Shown piece after piece: positions 26,392 through 35,800 of a stretch of 64,000 nucleotides of DNA. Each line of letters starts with the position of its first letter. Position 1 is the first letter of the stretch. The position numbers were made by a program, and so were the translations under genes. Source of the stretch: Phycisphaerales bacterium (GTDB lineage Bacteria; Planctomycetota; Phycisphaerae; Phycisphaerales; UBA1924); the NCBI GenBank assembly GCA_029260375.1, contig JAJDDI010000092.1, positions 62,001 to 126,000 of the forward strand, written 5' to 3'. The notes beneath the pieces were generated by a model. The model ran no database searches. It was not told the origin of the DNA and was given only the letters and a program-made list of their open reading frames with translations.

Positions 26392-27748
26392 CGGACTTCC
26401 CCCGTTGGCGGATGAACCACCATTCCGCCCCGAAGATCACGCCCATGCCGAGCACCGACACAATCAGCACGAGCGGGTCGGAAGTGGCCTTCATGTAGAT
26501 AAATGCACCGAGCACGACGGCATCGAGAACAAGAGCGGTGAGCAGCACCGGCGCCTTTGCCCCGACCTCCTTGCGGAGGTGGCGGTAGACACCCCAGTGA
26601 ATCGTCATGTCCATCACGATGTAGAAGATCGCCCCGAGAGACGCGATGCGACCGAGGTCGAAGAAAACGGTCATCCCAATCGCGATGACGGCCGTGTAGA
26701 CGAGCGTGTGCTTCTGGATCCTGCCCGGAATTCCGAAATGGCGATGCGGGACGAGTTCCATGTCGGTGAGCATCGCAAGCATGCGTGACACCGCGAACAT
26801 GCTCGCGATCACGCCGGAGATCGTGGCGACGATCGCGAGGGCGATGGTCAGCCACTCGCCCCACCGGCCGACGGCGGGCTTTGCAGCCTCGGCGAGAGAA
26901 GAATCGCGGGACGCGATGATCTCGTTGACGGTCAGGTTGCCCGCGACCGCGAGGGTCACGAGCAGGTAGAGCCCGGTGCAAATGAGCAAGCTGATAATGA
27001 TCGATCGGCCGACGTTCTTCTTCGGCCTTTCGATCTCGCCGCCGCTGTTGGTGATGGTTGTAAAGCCCTTGTAGGCGAGGATCGACAGGGCAACCGCGGC
27101 CAGGAAACCACCGATGCCACCAGCGGCCTGCGAGGCAGCTTCGCTTGACTCACCCGATCCCGTCAGCGTGTCGAACGACAACCCCGACACCCAGAGACCG
27201 ATCCCGGCAAAGACGGCGATGCCCCCGATCTTGATGATCGCCGTGATCTTGCTCATCCCACCGATGAACCGATTGCCCATCAGATTCACGATGAACGCGA
27301 CCGTGATCAGTCCGACACCCAATGCCGGTACAAGCCACGAGCCCGAGCGCTCACCAAATATCCGCATCGTGTAAGCGCCGAAGGTACGGGCTACGAGGCT
27401 CTCATTGATCACCATCGAGAAGTACATCAGCAGCGAGCAACCGGCGGTGACGACGCTGGGCCCGTAAGCCTTCTTGAGAATCATCGCGACCCCGCCGGCG
27501 GACGGATACTCGTTGCACACCTTGATGTACGAGTACGCGCTGAAGGCAACGACGACCGCCGCCGCGATGAAGGCGAGAGGAAACTGCGAGCCCGCGAGCT
27601 CGGCGACCTGCCCTGTGAGAGCGAAAATGCCGGCCCCAATCATGACGCCGGTACCCATCGCAATCGAGCCGCTTAGTGTGAGACTTCCTTCGCGGTACTC
27701 GTCTGTACGCCGCGAATCGCGAGCTGAATGATCCGTGTGTTCACTCAT
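26384..27748 (-). CDS. APC-superfamily amino acid permease
   Basis: 454 residues from ATG 27748 ([14 protein letters not shown]); the longer frame upstream has no support. About 12 hydrophobic helices. The first carries the APC consensus around [19 protein letters not shown], and [12 protein letters not shown] between later helices matches the conserved cytoplasmic loop of this superfamily. It should transport an amino acid or amine with proton or sodium. It lies between the multicopper oxidase and the copper ATPase and overlaps the ATPase start by eight bases. Such a permease is unexpected in a metal operon; it might import an amino acid for metal chelation or sulfur supply, or export one. 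The substrate cannot be read from the sequence. Confidence 0.88.
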   Translation of the reverse strand: MSEHTDHSARDSRRTDEYREGSLTLSGSIAMGTGVMIGAGIFALTGQVAELAGSQFPLAFIAAAVVVAFSAYSYIKVCNEYPSAGGVAMILKKAYGPSVVTAGCSLLMYFSMVINESLVARTFGAYTMRIFGERSGSWLVPALGVGLITVAFIVNLMGNRFIGGMSKITAIIKIGGIAVFAGIGLWVSGLSFDTLTGSGESSEAASQAAGGIGGFLAAVALSILAYKGFTTITNSGGEIERPKKNVGRSIIISLLICTGLYLLVTLAVAGNLTVNEIIASRDSSLAEAAKPAVGRWGEWLTIALAIVATISGVIASMFAVSRMLAMLTDMELVPHRHFGIPGRIQKHTLVYTAVIAIGMTVFFDLGRIASLGAIFYIVMDMTIHWGVYRHLRKEVGAKAPVLLTALVLDAVVLGAFIYMKATSDPLVLIVSVLGMGVIFGAEWWFIRQRGKSDE

Positions 27749-27795
27749 GGCATCTTCCCACAACTCTCCTCGTTGCTTCCCGGTCTCCTGCCTGA

Positions 27796-29073
27796 TTATC
27801 CATCCACCTGCCTCGCAACAGTGCCCCGCGGGAAGCGGTACCATCCCGGATCTTCATGCGACGTGATGCCGTCACGCACTTTGAGGACGGTAAACATGCC
27901 GCCCATCTCGATATTGCCGAACTGTCCCTCCCCCATCATCATGGGGAGCGTGTTGGCCGGTCCTGGCATGTTGGCGGCCATGTCCTGCATCTCTTCCATT
28001 CCTGAACGTCCCATGGCCATGTAGCCGGGAAGGAGCGACCGTATCTTCTGTTCTACACCACTCTGGTCAACTGCCACCGTGTTTGTGACATCGTGTGCCA
28101 TGGCGTTCATCGTGTGGTGGGACATATGGCAGTGCAGCGCCCAATCACCCGGGTTGTCAGCGATGAACTCGACATCGCGCGTCGTGCCGACCGGAACGAG
28201 CACGGTCGTTTCTGGCCACTGCCCGGCCTCGGCTATTTGTCCGCCGTCCGTCGCGACAACCTTCCATGCGTGCCCATGAACATGGATCGGGTGATTCCAC
28301 ATGCTCAGGTTGCCAAAGCGGACCCGGACACGATCGCCCGTACGCACGACAAGGTGCTCAGTACCCGGGAACACGCGGCTGTTGAACGTCCACATGTTGA
28401 AATCGACCATGACAGCGGGATCGGGGCGATACGTGCCTGGGTGCACGGCCCAGTTGTGCAGCATGATCGCGAAATCGCGGTCGATGGGCTTCTCCCGCGG
28501 CTCCTTCGGATGGACGATGAAGAACCCCATCATCCCGAACGCCATCTGGGTCATTTCATCGGCATGAGGGTGATACATGAATGTGCCGTGCTGGTCCGGG
28601 ATGGTGAACTCGTACACCCAAGTCTCGCCGACCTGGATGCCCGGCTGCGTGAGGCCGGTTACGCCGTCCATGCCGCAGGGGATGAAGAGCCCGTGCCAGT
28701 GAACACTCGTGTGCTCAGGCAGCCGGTTCGTCACGAAGAGCCGAACACGATCCCCTTGAACGACCTCGATTGTCGGCCCGGGTGTCTGTCCGTTGTACCC
28801 CCAGCACTTCACGGTCATGCCGTCCGCAAACTCGCGCTCGACAGGCTCGGCGACAAGATGAAACTCCTTGACGCCGTCCACGACCCGATGCGGCATCGTC
28901 GTCCCATTCGGCGTGACGACGCTCGGCATGCTGCCCGGCGCCCCGTGCTGTCGTGGTACATTCATCTTTGGTCGCATGATCGGGGGCGCTTCGCCCGCTT
29001 GCGCACGACGAACCAGGAAGGTTCCAGCACTCGCGGCGGCCCCCGTCACGAGAAAGTGTCGTCTGGTGAACAT
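27796..29073 (-). CDS. Multicopper oxidase, Tat-type export signal
   Basis: 425 residues. The N-terminus MFTRRHFLVTGAAASAG resembles a twin-arginine signal. Copper ligand motifs are all present: HWHG, HPHAD, then HPIHVHGH and the C-terminal HCHMSHHTM, giving type 1, 2 and 3 copper sites. Two cupredoxin domains are clear; at 425 residues it is shorter than CueO/CopA-type three-domain oxidases and nearer to two-domain types. The C-terminal 60 residues are Met-rich (MAMGRSGMEEMQDMAANMPG), as in copper-tolerance oxidases. It probably oxidises periplasmic Cu(I) to less toxic Cu(II). It starts one base after the outer-membrane factor gene ends, so it is in the same operon. Confidence 0.93.
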   Translation of the reverse strand: MFTRRHFLVTGAAASAGTFLVRRAQAGEAPPIMRPKMNVPRQHGAPGSMPSVVTPNGTTMPHRVVDGVKEFHLVAEPVEREFADGMTVKCWGYNGQTPGPTIEVVQGDRVRLFVTNRLPEHTSVHWHGLFIPCGMDGVTGLTQPGIQVGETWVYEFTIPDQHGTFMYHPHADEMTQMAFGMMGFFIVHPKEPREKPIDRDFAIMLHNWAVHPGTYRPDPAVMVDFNMWTFNSRVFPGTEHLVVRTGDRVRVRFGNLSMWNHPIHVHGHAWKVVATDGGQIAEAGQWPETTVLVPVGTTRDVEFIADNPGDWALHCHMSHHTMNAMAHDVTNTVAVDQSGVEQKIRSLLPGYMAMGRSGMEEMQDMAANMPGPANTLPMMMGEGQFGNIEMGGMFTVLKVRDGITSHEDPGWYRFPRGTVARQVDG

Positions 29074-29074
29074 G

Positions 29075-30532
29075 TCAATGGCCTCCGTGGTCGTGCACAG
29101 CCGGCACGCCGACGTGTGTGTTCTTGGGCGCCGGCTCGATCGGCGCTGTGCTTCGGGTATCGGGAGAGGTCACTATGGGCAGACGCCCACCGACCGCCTC
29201 TTCGAGTCGCGCGCGAATCTCCCAGTACCGCTTGATGCTGTCGAGGTACTCGCGATATGCCGCGATGCTCTCCCGCTTGGCGGCGAGAAGATCAAAGGTA
29301 TCCACGAGCATGAAGTTGTACTGCTCCTGCGTGAGGGCCGTGATCCGCTCTCGGAGCGGCACAATGGTGTCGCGGTATTGCTCCGCCTCGTATCGTTGGG
29401 CGAACAGACGATCGCGCAAACGCCTCACATCGGATCGCACTCCGATCGCAAGCCCCTCAAGTCGCGCTTCGGCGGCGAGCAGCGCCGATTCGAGACGGGC
29501 GATTTGCCCTTGGCGCTGGTTGAAGATCGGGATCTCGACCGAGAGCGACGGGCCGAAGACCCACTGCCCATCGGTGTCCCGCTCCGTGTTGGCCCCAACC
29601 TCGGCGCTCAGCAGATACCTCCAATCTCGTTGCAGCCCCGCAGCCTTGGCAACAGCTTCGACATCCTTGGCCGCCGCCGCGAGATCAAGCCGCTGATGGA
29701 TCGCGAGCGACTCGAGGTCCGCGAGGTCGGGCTCCTGCGGCGGGATTTCGGGAAGCCGATCTTCAATCGTCCAATCGGTCTGTGTTCCCCACAGGCCGAG
29801 CTGCGTGCTAAGACGCTCATGTTTCTCCGCGACATCGGCCAAGCTTCGTGCGTACTCGATGCGGCTCTGCTCATAGAGCGCCCGCTCGTTGGCCAGGGCG
29901 AGATCGCTGAGGTTGCCCGCGTCGTGAACACGCCGGGCAAACTCATGGGATACTTCAGACGCAACGGCGATTTCACGCAAGACTGCCGACATGTTCTCCG
30001 CGCCCTGAAGATCGAGAAATACAAGTCGCGTCTCGGTGGCTGTTTCGAGCACCACGCTCGCAACGGACAGAACCTCGGCGTCAAGCTGGACCGCTGCGAT
30101 GTCCTTGCGTGCGGGCGTGATCAGCCATTGCAGGACATTCAGCGTCAGACCGAAGTCAAGTCTCGTGATGCTCGGTGGGCTGTCCGGGAAACCCACCCCC
30201 GCGGAGAACCCGGGGTTGTCCAGCACGCCGGCTTGGATAAAACTTGCCTCCGCGAAACCGACACGGGCGTATTCTGCCCGTAGATCTCGGTTGTTCACCA
30301 ACGCAATCGCGACCGCACCCTCAGCGTCCAGCGGCTGGGTCAGCAGTTCTGCGACCCGCTCGTCTATGCGACGCCGGGCTTCGGCTGTCGTCGGCCATTC
30401 AGGTCCGGCGTCCGTGCGTTCATCGACCGCCAGCTGGACACGATCGAAACTCCTATCGACGGCGACGGCCGAGCACCCGGCGAGCAGGATGCTCGCCGCG
30501 AGCACGGAGCTGAGCAGGGTTCGGTTTCTCAC
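29075..30532 (-). CDS. TolC-family outer-membrane lipoprotein, metal-efflux type
   Basis: 485 residues; the start is GTG 30532, overlapping the previous gene's TGA (GTGA). Signal peptide with lipobox LLAGC (Cys20), so a lipid-anchored outer-membrane factor. Two OEP repeats of long alpha-helical hairpins are visible (for example IALVNNRDLRAEYARVGFAE and ALLAAEARLEGLAIGVRSDVRRLRD), as in CusC/CzcC. It ends in a His-rich tag (VHDHGGH). This is the second OMF of the operon; the first is at 38745-40202 next to CusBA. It may pair with the oxidase/lipoprotein section or serve as an alternative channel. No separate inner-membrane pump lies beside it. Confidence 0.9.
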   Translation of the reverse strand: MRNRTLLSSVLAASILLAGCSAVAVDRSFDRVQLAVDERTDAGPEWPTTAEARRRIDERVAELLTQPLDAEGAVAIALVNNRDLRAEYARVGFAEASFIQAGVLDNPGFSAGVGFPDSPPSITRLDFGLTLNVLQWLITPARKDIAAVQLDAEVLSVASVVLETATETRLVFLDLQGAENMSAVLREIAVASEVSHEFARRVHDAGNLSDLALANERALYEQSRIEYARSLADVAEKHERLSTQLGLWGTQTDWTIEDRLPEIPPQEPDLADLESLAIHQRLDLAAAAKDVEAVAKAAGLQRDWRYLLSAEVGANTERDTDGQWVFGPSLSVEIPIFNQRQGQIARLESALLAAEARLEGLAIGVRSDVRRLRDRLFAQRYEAEQYRDTIVPLRERITALTQEQYNFMLVDTFDLLAAKRESIAAYREYLDSIKRYWEIRARLEEAVGGRLPIVTSPDTRSTAPIEPAPKNTHVGVPAVHDHGGH

Positions 30533-30942
30533 GGCGGACCTCCGTGCTTGTGCGGTTCATCTGTCACTTTGCTCGGGGCAAGCTGCATGCCGCACTTGGG
30601 GCACGTCCCGGGGCGATCGGAGCGAACATCCGCGTGCATCGGGCAGGAGTACACAGTCAGCCCGCTGTCGCCCGAGTCGCCGTGTTCCTTGCCCGACATG
30701 CCGGGCATATCCATCACCGGTTGTACAGCGTTGTGATCGGATGCTGGCTCTATCGCGTGCGCAAACAAGTTGTCCGGAGGAACAAAGGCGACCGACGCAC
30801 TCTCCGCAAAGGCCGGATGCCCGGGCCCGGGCGCCGCCACATCTTGCGTCCTCACGCAGCCGGGAAGCGCGACAATGCTCAGCAAGATCGGTGTGAGAAG
30901 AAGACCGCCAGAGCGGACACTCTCATTATGGTTACCACGCAT
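30529..30942 (-). CDS. Lipoprotein with heavy-metal-binding domain
   Basis: 137 residues from ATG 30942 (MRGNHNESVRSGG); ATG 30957 and TTG 30963 are alternative starts. Signal peptide with lipobox ALPGC. A central His/Met-rich stretch (HNAVQPVMDMPGMSGKEHGD) leads to a heavy-metal-binding domain, YSCPMHADV...CPKCGMQL, near the C-terminus, followed by HKHGGPP. It probably binds Cu or Ag in the periplasm and passes it to efflux or oxidase partners. It overlaps the next gene by GTGA and the preceding gene's stop by 11 bases. Confidence 0.85.
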   Translation of the reverse strand: MRGNHNESVRSGGLLLTPILLSIVALPGCVRTQDVAAPGPGHPAFAESASVAFVPPDNLFAHAIEPASDHNAVQPVMDMPGMSGKEHGDSGDSGLTVYSCPMHADVRSDRPGTCPKCGMQLAPSKVTDEPHKHGGPP

Positions 30943-31852
30943 AGTGATCGATCCCATAGACAAGCGCGCCGCCGAAGAATCCGGTCGCGCCGACCAGAGT
31001 CGCAGTCACAAACAACGATACTCGGAACGCCCTGCGAGAAACCGGTTCGGTGGAGGACCGAGATGCTCGGAGCAGAAGCACGCCGGACAGGAGCGTCAGC
31101 ACGGCGGTACCGGTTCCGAGCCATCTGTGCGTCATCTGTACCCAGTCATCGTCGACAAGGACAAAGCCGCCATTGAACCAGCCGAGTGTCGCTGCGGTCA
31201 CGCCGCCTATCGCGGCGAGCACAACACAGAACGCCGAAGCGTGCCTGAACAGATCCCTGCGTGTGAAGATCAACAGGCCCTCGGCGATCGCCGCACCGAT
31301 CAGGAGACCGATCGGCAGGTGCGTTGCTGGCGGATGGAGTTTGCCGACCCATGCGGCGAGCTTAGAGCCCGAGTCGTGATCGGTGGCATGGTCGTGCTCG
31401 TCGTCATTGGACGGCGATGAAGACATGCTGACGTCTTCGGGATGCGGATGACTCTCGCCATCGTTGTGCCCGGCGTCCTCTTCCACCGGTGGCTCGTGAT
31501 CGTGGTCGGCATGTTGATCCTCCTGGCCTCCCGCATTTTCGTGACCGGTGTGCCCGTCCAGGGCGACCGTACTCAACCCGGCGATGTTGGCGAGGTACGC
31601 GGTGGGGTCCGACTCGAACTTCGTCAGACACTTTCGGCAGCACAGACCGATTGTCGTGCCGTTGTATTCCGTTGTGAATCGTGCGTCGATCGGCTCATCG
31701 GTCGTCACCGGGCACATCGTGTTCACGGGACCCGTCCCCTCCCCGCCCAAATCCGGGGAGAGGGATTGTGCCCATGCTGCGCGAGGGAGAACAACCAGAA
31801 CGAACGCTACGAGGACAGCGAGACAACGGACTTGTTGTTGAACTGCTTTCAT
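30932..31852 (-). CDS. YHS-like domain plus DUF2231 membrane protein
   Basis: 306 residues. A signal peptide (about 1-28, AAWAQ) is followed by a YHS-like metal domain at about 42-88 (NTMCPV with Cys47; LCCRKC with Cys71, Cys72 and Cys75), then a His/Asp/Glu-rich linker (ADHDHEPPVEEDAGHND and more), then a four-helix membrane domain at about 168-305 beginning KLHPPATHLPIGLLIG, typical of DUF2231. It is probably an inner-membrane protein with a periplasmic metal-binding head. Role in transport or redox is not established. It lies 29 bases after the four-module YHS-like protein. Confidence 0.82.
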   Translation of the reverse strand: MKAVQQQVRCLAVLVAFVLVVLPRAAWAQSLSPDLGGEGTGPVNTMCPVTTDEPIDARFTTEYNGTTIGLCCRKCLTKFESDPTAYLANIAGLSTVALDGHTGHENAGGQEDQHADHDHEPPVEEDAGHNDGESHPHPEDVSMSSSPSNDDEHDHATDHDSGSKLAAWVGKLHPPATHLPIGLLIGAAIAEGLLIFTRRDLFRHASAFCVVLAAIGGVTAATLGWFNGGFVLVDDDWVQMTHRWLGTGTAVLTLLSGVLLLRASRSSTEPVSRRAFRVSLFVTATLVGATGFFGGALVYGIDHYAW

Positions 31853-31881
31853 TTGGGTGCTCTCCTTTGCGTGTGGACACC

Positions 31882-32886
31882 TTAGCCGCCGTGGTCGTGA
31901 TCGCCGTGGCCCGCGCCCCCATGATCACCGCCAAGCACGTCATTCTGGGCCTTGGGCATGAACATGCCCTTGGCCTGCCACGCCTCGTCGATGAGCTTGG
32001 TGTACTTCGCCGGGTTTGCTTCCACCTTGGGTTTGCACCCAGCGCAGCAGAATCGCATCAGACGTCCCGCAACAACCATCTCCACCGGCTCGCCCATCGA
32101 GCTGAGCTCGCCACCGGCAACCACGCAGGTACCCAGCGGGTAGTCCTTCCGCTGCGCATCCGCTGTCGCCTTGTCGAGCTTCTCGATGAACTTCTTTGGG
32201 TCGGCCTTGAACTGGCGCTCGCACATCTTGCAGCACAGCCGAACCAGACGATTCCCATAAACCATGCTGGTCGCGATGTCCTCGCCGTTCTCAACGAGGG
32301 GCTCGCCGGAAACGACGCAGGTCTCTGTCGGGTAGTACCGGAGCTGATCTGTCACGATCTGGTCGTCGATCTTCTCCCAGTAGCCGCCCTGATCAGCCTC
32401 GAACTTGCCTATGCATCCGCCGCAGCAGAATCGGACTTCGCGACCGTCGTACTTCTTCACGATCGGGTCGCCCATGGAGCCGAGCTTCTCTCCAGATACA
32501 GGGCATGTATCGAGCGCGTACGCCCCGGTCCATGGTGCGTCTGTCGTGGCGATCTCGGCTTCAGGCTTTCTCATATCGTGCCCGGTGTGGTCTTCCATGC
32601 CGGGCTCACGGTGCGCGACGGCGAGGGCGACGAACTCGTCCTTGCGGGCTTCGTCCCACGCGAGGAACTGCTTGCCGCAGCCCGGGCAGCAGATGCCGAT
32701 CTGCTTGCCCTTGTACTCGACCGTCCCCGCCGAGGGCACGATCGGCTCTTTCCCCACAGGGCACATCGCGTTCACGATACTCGTGCCCGCCTGGGCGTGC
32801 TCAGATCCGTGATGGTCTTGGGCGAGTGCGTGCGGCGTGCCCAGCGAGCAGCATGCGATCGAGGCGGCGATGAACAGCGCTTTCAT
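31882..32886 (-). CDS. Periplasmic protein with four tandem YHS-like CCxxC metal modules
   Basis: 334 residues; start ATG 32886 has AAGGAG upstream and overlaps the CusA stop (ATGA). Signal peptide ends near HALAQ. Four repeats of about 65-80 residues each have one Cys in C(P/V)V, a strand pair, and a CCxxC loop: Cys42 with 66/67/70; Cys128 with 154/155/158; Cys190 with 218/219/222; Cys254 with 280/281/284. The C-terminus is His/Gly-rich (DHGGAGHGDHDHGG). The second copy keeps TCPVSGEKLGS, close to the YHS consensus. With 16 Cys it can plausibly bind several metal ions. It may act as a periplasmic metal sponge or shuttle next to the CusCBA-like pump. I know no well-studied relative with this repeat number. 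Confidence 0.85.
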   Translation of the reverse strand: MKALFIAASIACCSLGTPHALAQDHHGSEHAQAGTSIVNAMCPVGKEPIVPSAGTVEYKGKQIGICCPGCGKQFLAWDEARKDEFVALAVAHREPGMEDHTGHDMRKPEAEIATTDAPWTGAYALDTCPVSGEKLGSMGDPIVKKYDGREVRFCCGGCIGKFEADQGGYWEKIDDQIVTDQLRYYPTETCVVSGEPLVENGEDIATSMVYGNRLVRLCCKMCERQFKADPKKFIEKLDKATADAQRKDYPLGTCVVAGGELSSMGEPVEMVVAGRLMRFCCAGCKPKVEANPAKYTKLIDEAWQAKGMFMPKAQNDVLGGDHGGAGHGDHDHGG

Positions 32887-35800
32887 GACGAAACTCCTTC
32901 GGAAAGGGAAACGGTGTTGGCTTGGACCTTCCGCGCCAAGCGAAACTTCCACTCGGCGGCCCAGCAGTACAGAATCGGAACGACGAACCAGGTCATTGAT
33001 GCGACGGCCATTCCCCCGAACGAGGGGATGGCCATGGGAACCATGATGTCCGATCCCCGCCCGGTGCTTGTGAGCACGGGCAGGAGCGCGAGGATGGTGG
33101 TCGCGCTTGTCATCACGGCAGCACGGATGCGAAGTTGGCCGCCTTCGACGACGGCCTTGCGGATCGCTTCGATCGAGTCCGGCTTCGTTTCGCCCATCGA
33201 CTGCTCGATGCGAGTCGCCATGATGACACCATCGTCCGTCGCGATGCCGAAGAGTGCGAGGAAGCCGACCCACACGGCGACGCTCAGGTTGTAGGGTTCG
33301 ATCTGGAAGAGGGAGCGTAGATTCGTCCCGAGCAGCGCTGCGTCGAGGAACCAGGGCTGGGCGTAGAGCCACAGCATCATGAACCCGCCCCCCCACGCGA
33401 CGAATACACCAGAAAAAACCATCAGCGTGACGCTGACCTTATGAAACTGAAAGTAGAGCAGCAGGAAGATAACCGCGAGGGCCAGCGGGAGCACGATCGT
33501 CATCCGCTTGGCGGCCCGAACCTGATTCTTGTACGAGCCGGAGAACTCGTAGCTGACGCCGGCTGGGACAACCACATCGCCGGCCTCGATCGCCTGCTGG
33601 ATCAGCCGTTGTGAGTCTCGGACAACCGTGACCTCGGCGTAGCCCGGCATCTTGTCGAAGAGCACATATGAGACGAGGAAGGTGTCCTCGCTCTTGACCA
33701 TCTGCGGCCCGCGTCGGTACTCAAGAGTGCTCAGCTCTCGGAGCGGGACCTGAGCGCCCATCGGTGTGGGGACAAGGATGTCGCCGAGCGTCTCGGGCTG
33801 GTCGCGCAACTCGCGGAGATAGCGGACGCGAACCGGGTAGCGTTCGCGACCCTCAACAGTCATGGTCAGTGGCTTGCCACCGATCGCGACCTCGATGACT
33901 TCCTGTACGGCTGCGATGGTGAGCCCGTAGCGTGCGATCTTCTCGCGATCGATGTTGATCTCCAGGTATGGCTTGCCAACCACCCGATCCGCGAAGACCG
34001 CGAGCGGCTGGACACTCGGCACCTGCTTGAGCAGGCTTTCGAGTTCGAGCCCGAACGACTCGATCGATTCGAGATCCGGGCCGTAGACCTTGATGCCCAT
34101 CGGGGCGCGGAAGCCCGACTGCAGCATGACGATCCGCGTTTCGATCGGCTGGAGCTTTGGGGCACTCGTGACGCCCGGCATGTTCGCGGCCTCAACGATC
34201 GCGTCCCAGATGTCCTGGTTGGATTCAACCTCGTCGCGCCACTGACGCAACGGTCGGCCGTTCTCGTCCTCAATCGGGTTACCCAGCTCATCGCGGACAA
34301 ACTCATTTGCCTCGTTGTCGTAGCGGTAGTTGAGCCGTCGGCCTTGGTCGTCGGTCCGGTACTCGCTCTTGTACTCGATGATCGTCTCGATCATCGAGAT
34401 CGGGGCCGGGTCGAGCGGGCTCTCGACTCGGCCGATCTTTCCAACCGCCATCTCGACCTCGGGCACGCTCATGATGCGCCGGTCGAGCTCCTTCAGGATC
34501 TCTGTCGCCTCGCCGATCGAGGCGTGTGACATGGTGGTGGGCATGTACAGGAAGGCGCCCTCATCGAGCGAGGGCATGAACTCGCTACCAAGGCCGGGGA
34601 ACGCGTGAGCGATCTCGACAGCGGTCCCGGTCTGACGGACCGATTCTGGCAGCCACCCCCAAACCCGATCGAACCCCAGCCACACGGTTGTGCCGATGAG
34701 TACCACACCGATCGCCGGCGACAGTCCGATGAGCTTGTGACGCAGCGTCCATGCGAGTACATGAGGGAATGCAAGCCGAACAAGCCAGAACGCGAGCAGC
34801 AGCCCACCGACGATGACACCGATGAAGATCGCGTTGCCGAACAGGCCGGGCTCGGGACCCAGCGGCTCCCATGCTCCGGCGAGGACGATCAGCACAACCA
34901 CGACGGCAACGAGGTTTGCCGACCATTGCAGGCCGCGGGAAACGACCGCGGGCAGCCACGGCTTGGCGAGATAGAACGCGCCGAACGAAGCGATGATCAG
35001 CCCGCCGATCGTGTGTAACCAGATTGCCGCAGCGATCCCCGCGAGCGTCAGTGCGACGGCTGCGCCAGTGCGGATTAGCTTCGCCTTGGGGCGGAACCCC
35101 ATCAGCACATGGGCCGCGGCCGGCAGGATTGTCAGTGCAATGATGATCGAGGCGATGAGGGCGAAAGTCTTGGTGTACGCGAGTGGCTTGAACAGCTTGC
35201 CCTCGGCCGCCTCCATCGTAAAGACCGGAAGGAACCCGACAACGGTCGTCGCCACCGCCGTGAGCACAGCGCCCCCGACCTCGGTCGTCGCCCGGTAGAT
35301 CACTTCCAGAGTCGGCTCGTCACTCTGGCTCTTCTCCGATTCTTCGAGTCTGCGCAGGATGTTCTCACTGAGCACGATTCCCATGTCCACGATCGTGCCA
35401 ATGGCGATCGCGATGCCCGAGAGCGCCACGATGTTCGCGTCCACCCCGAATGTCCTCATACCGATGAAGGTCATCAGCACCGTGATCGGCAGCATCGCCC
35501 CGATGAGCAGGCTGCTGCGCAGGTGCATGACCATCAGCACCACGACGATGATCGTGACGAGCACCTGCTGGGAGATCGCCGAGTTCAGTGTTTCGAGCGT
35601 CTCGCGGATGAGCCCAGACCGGTCGTAGAACGGCACTATAGTGACGCGACTCTCCGTTCCGTCAGCAAGCGCCTTTGAGGGCAACCCTGACGCGATCTCC
35701 GAGATCTTGTCCTTGACCCGCTGGATGGTCGCCATCGGATTCTCGCCGTAGCGCACAACGACCACGCCCCCCACGGCCTCGACGCCCGCCTTGGTCAGCA

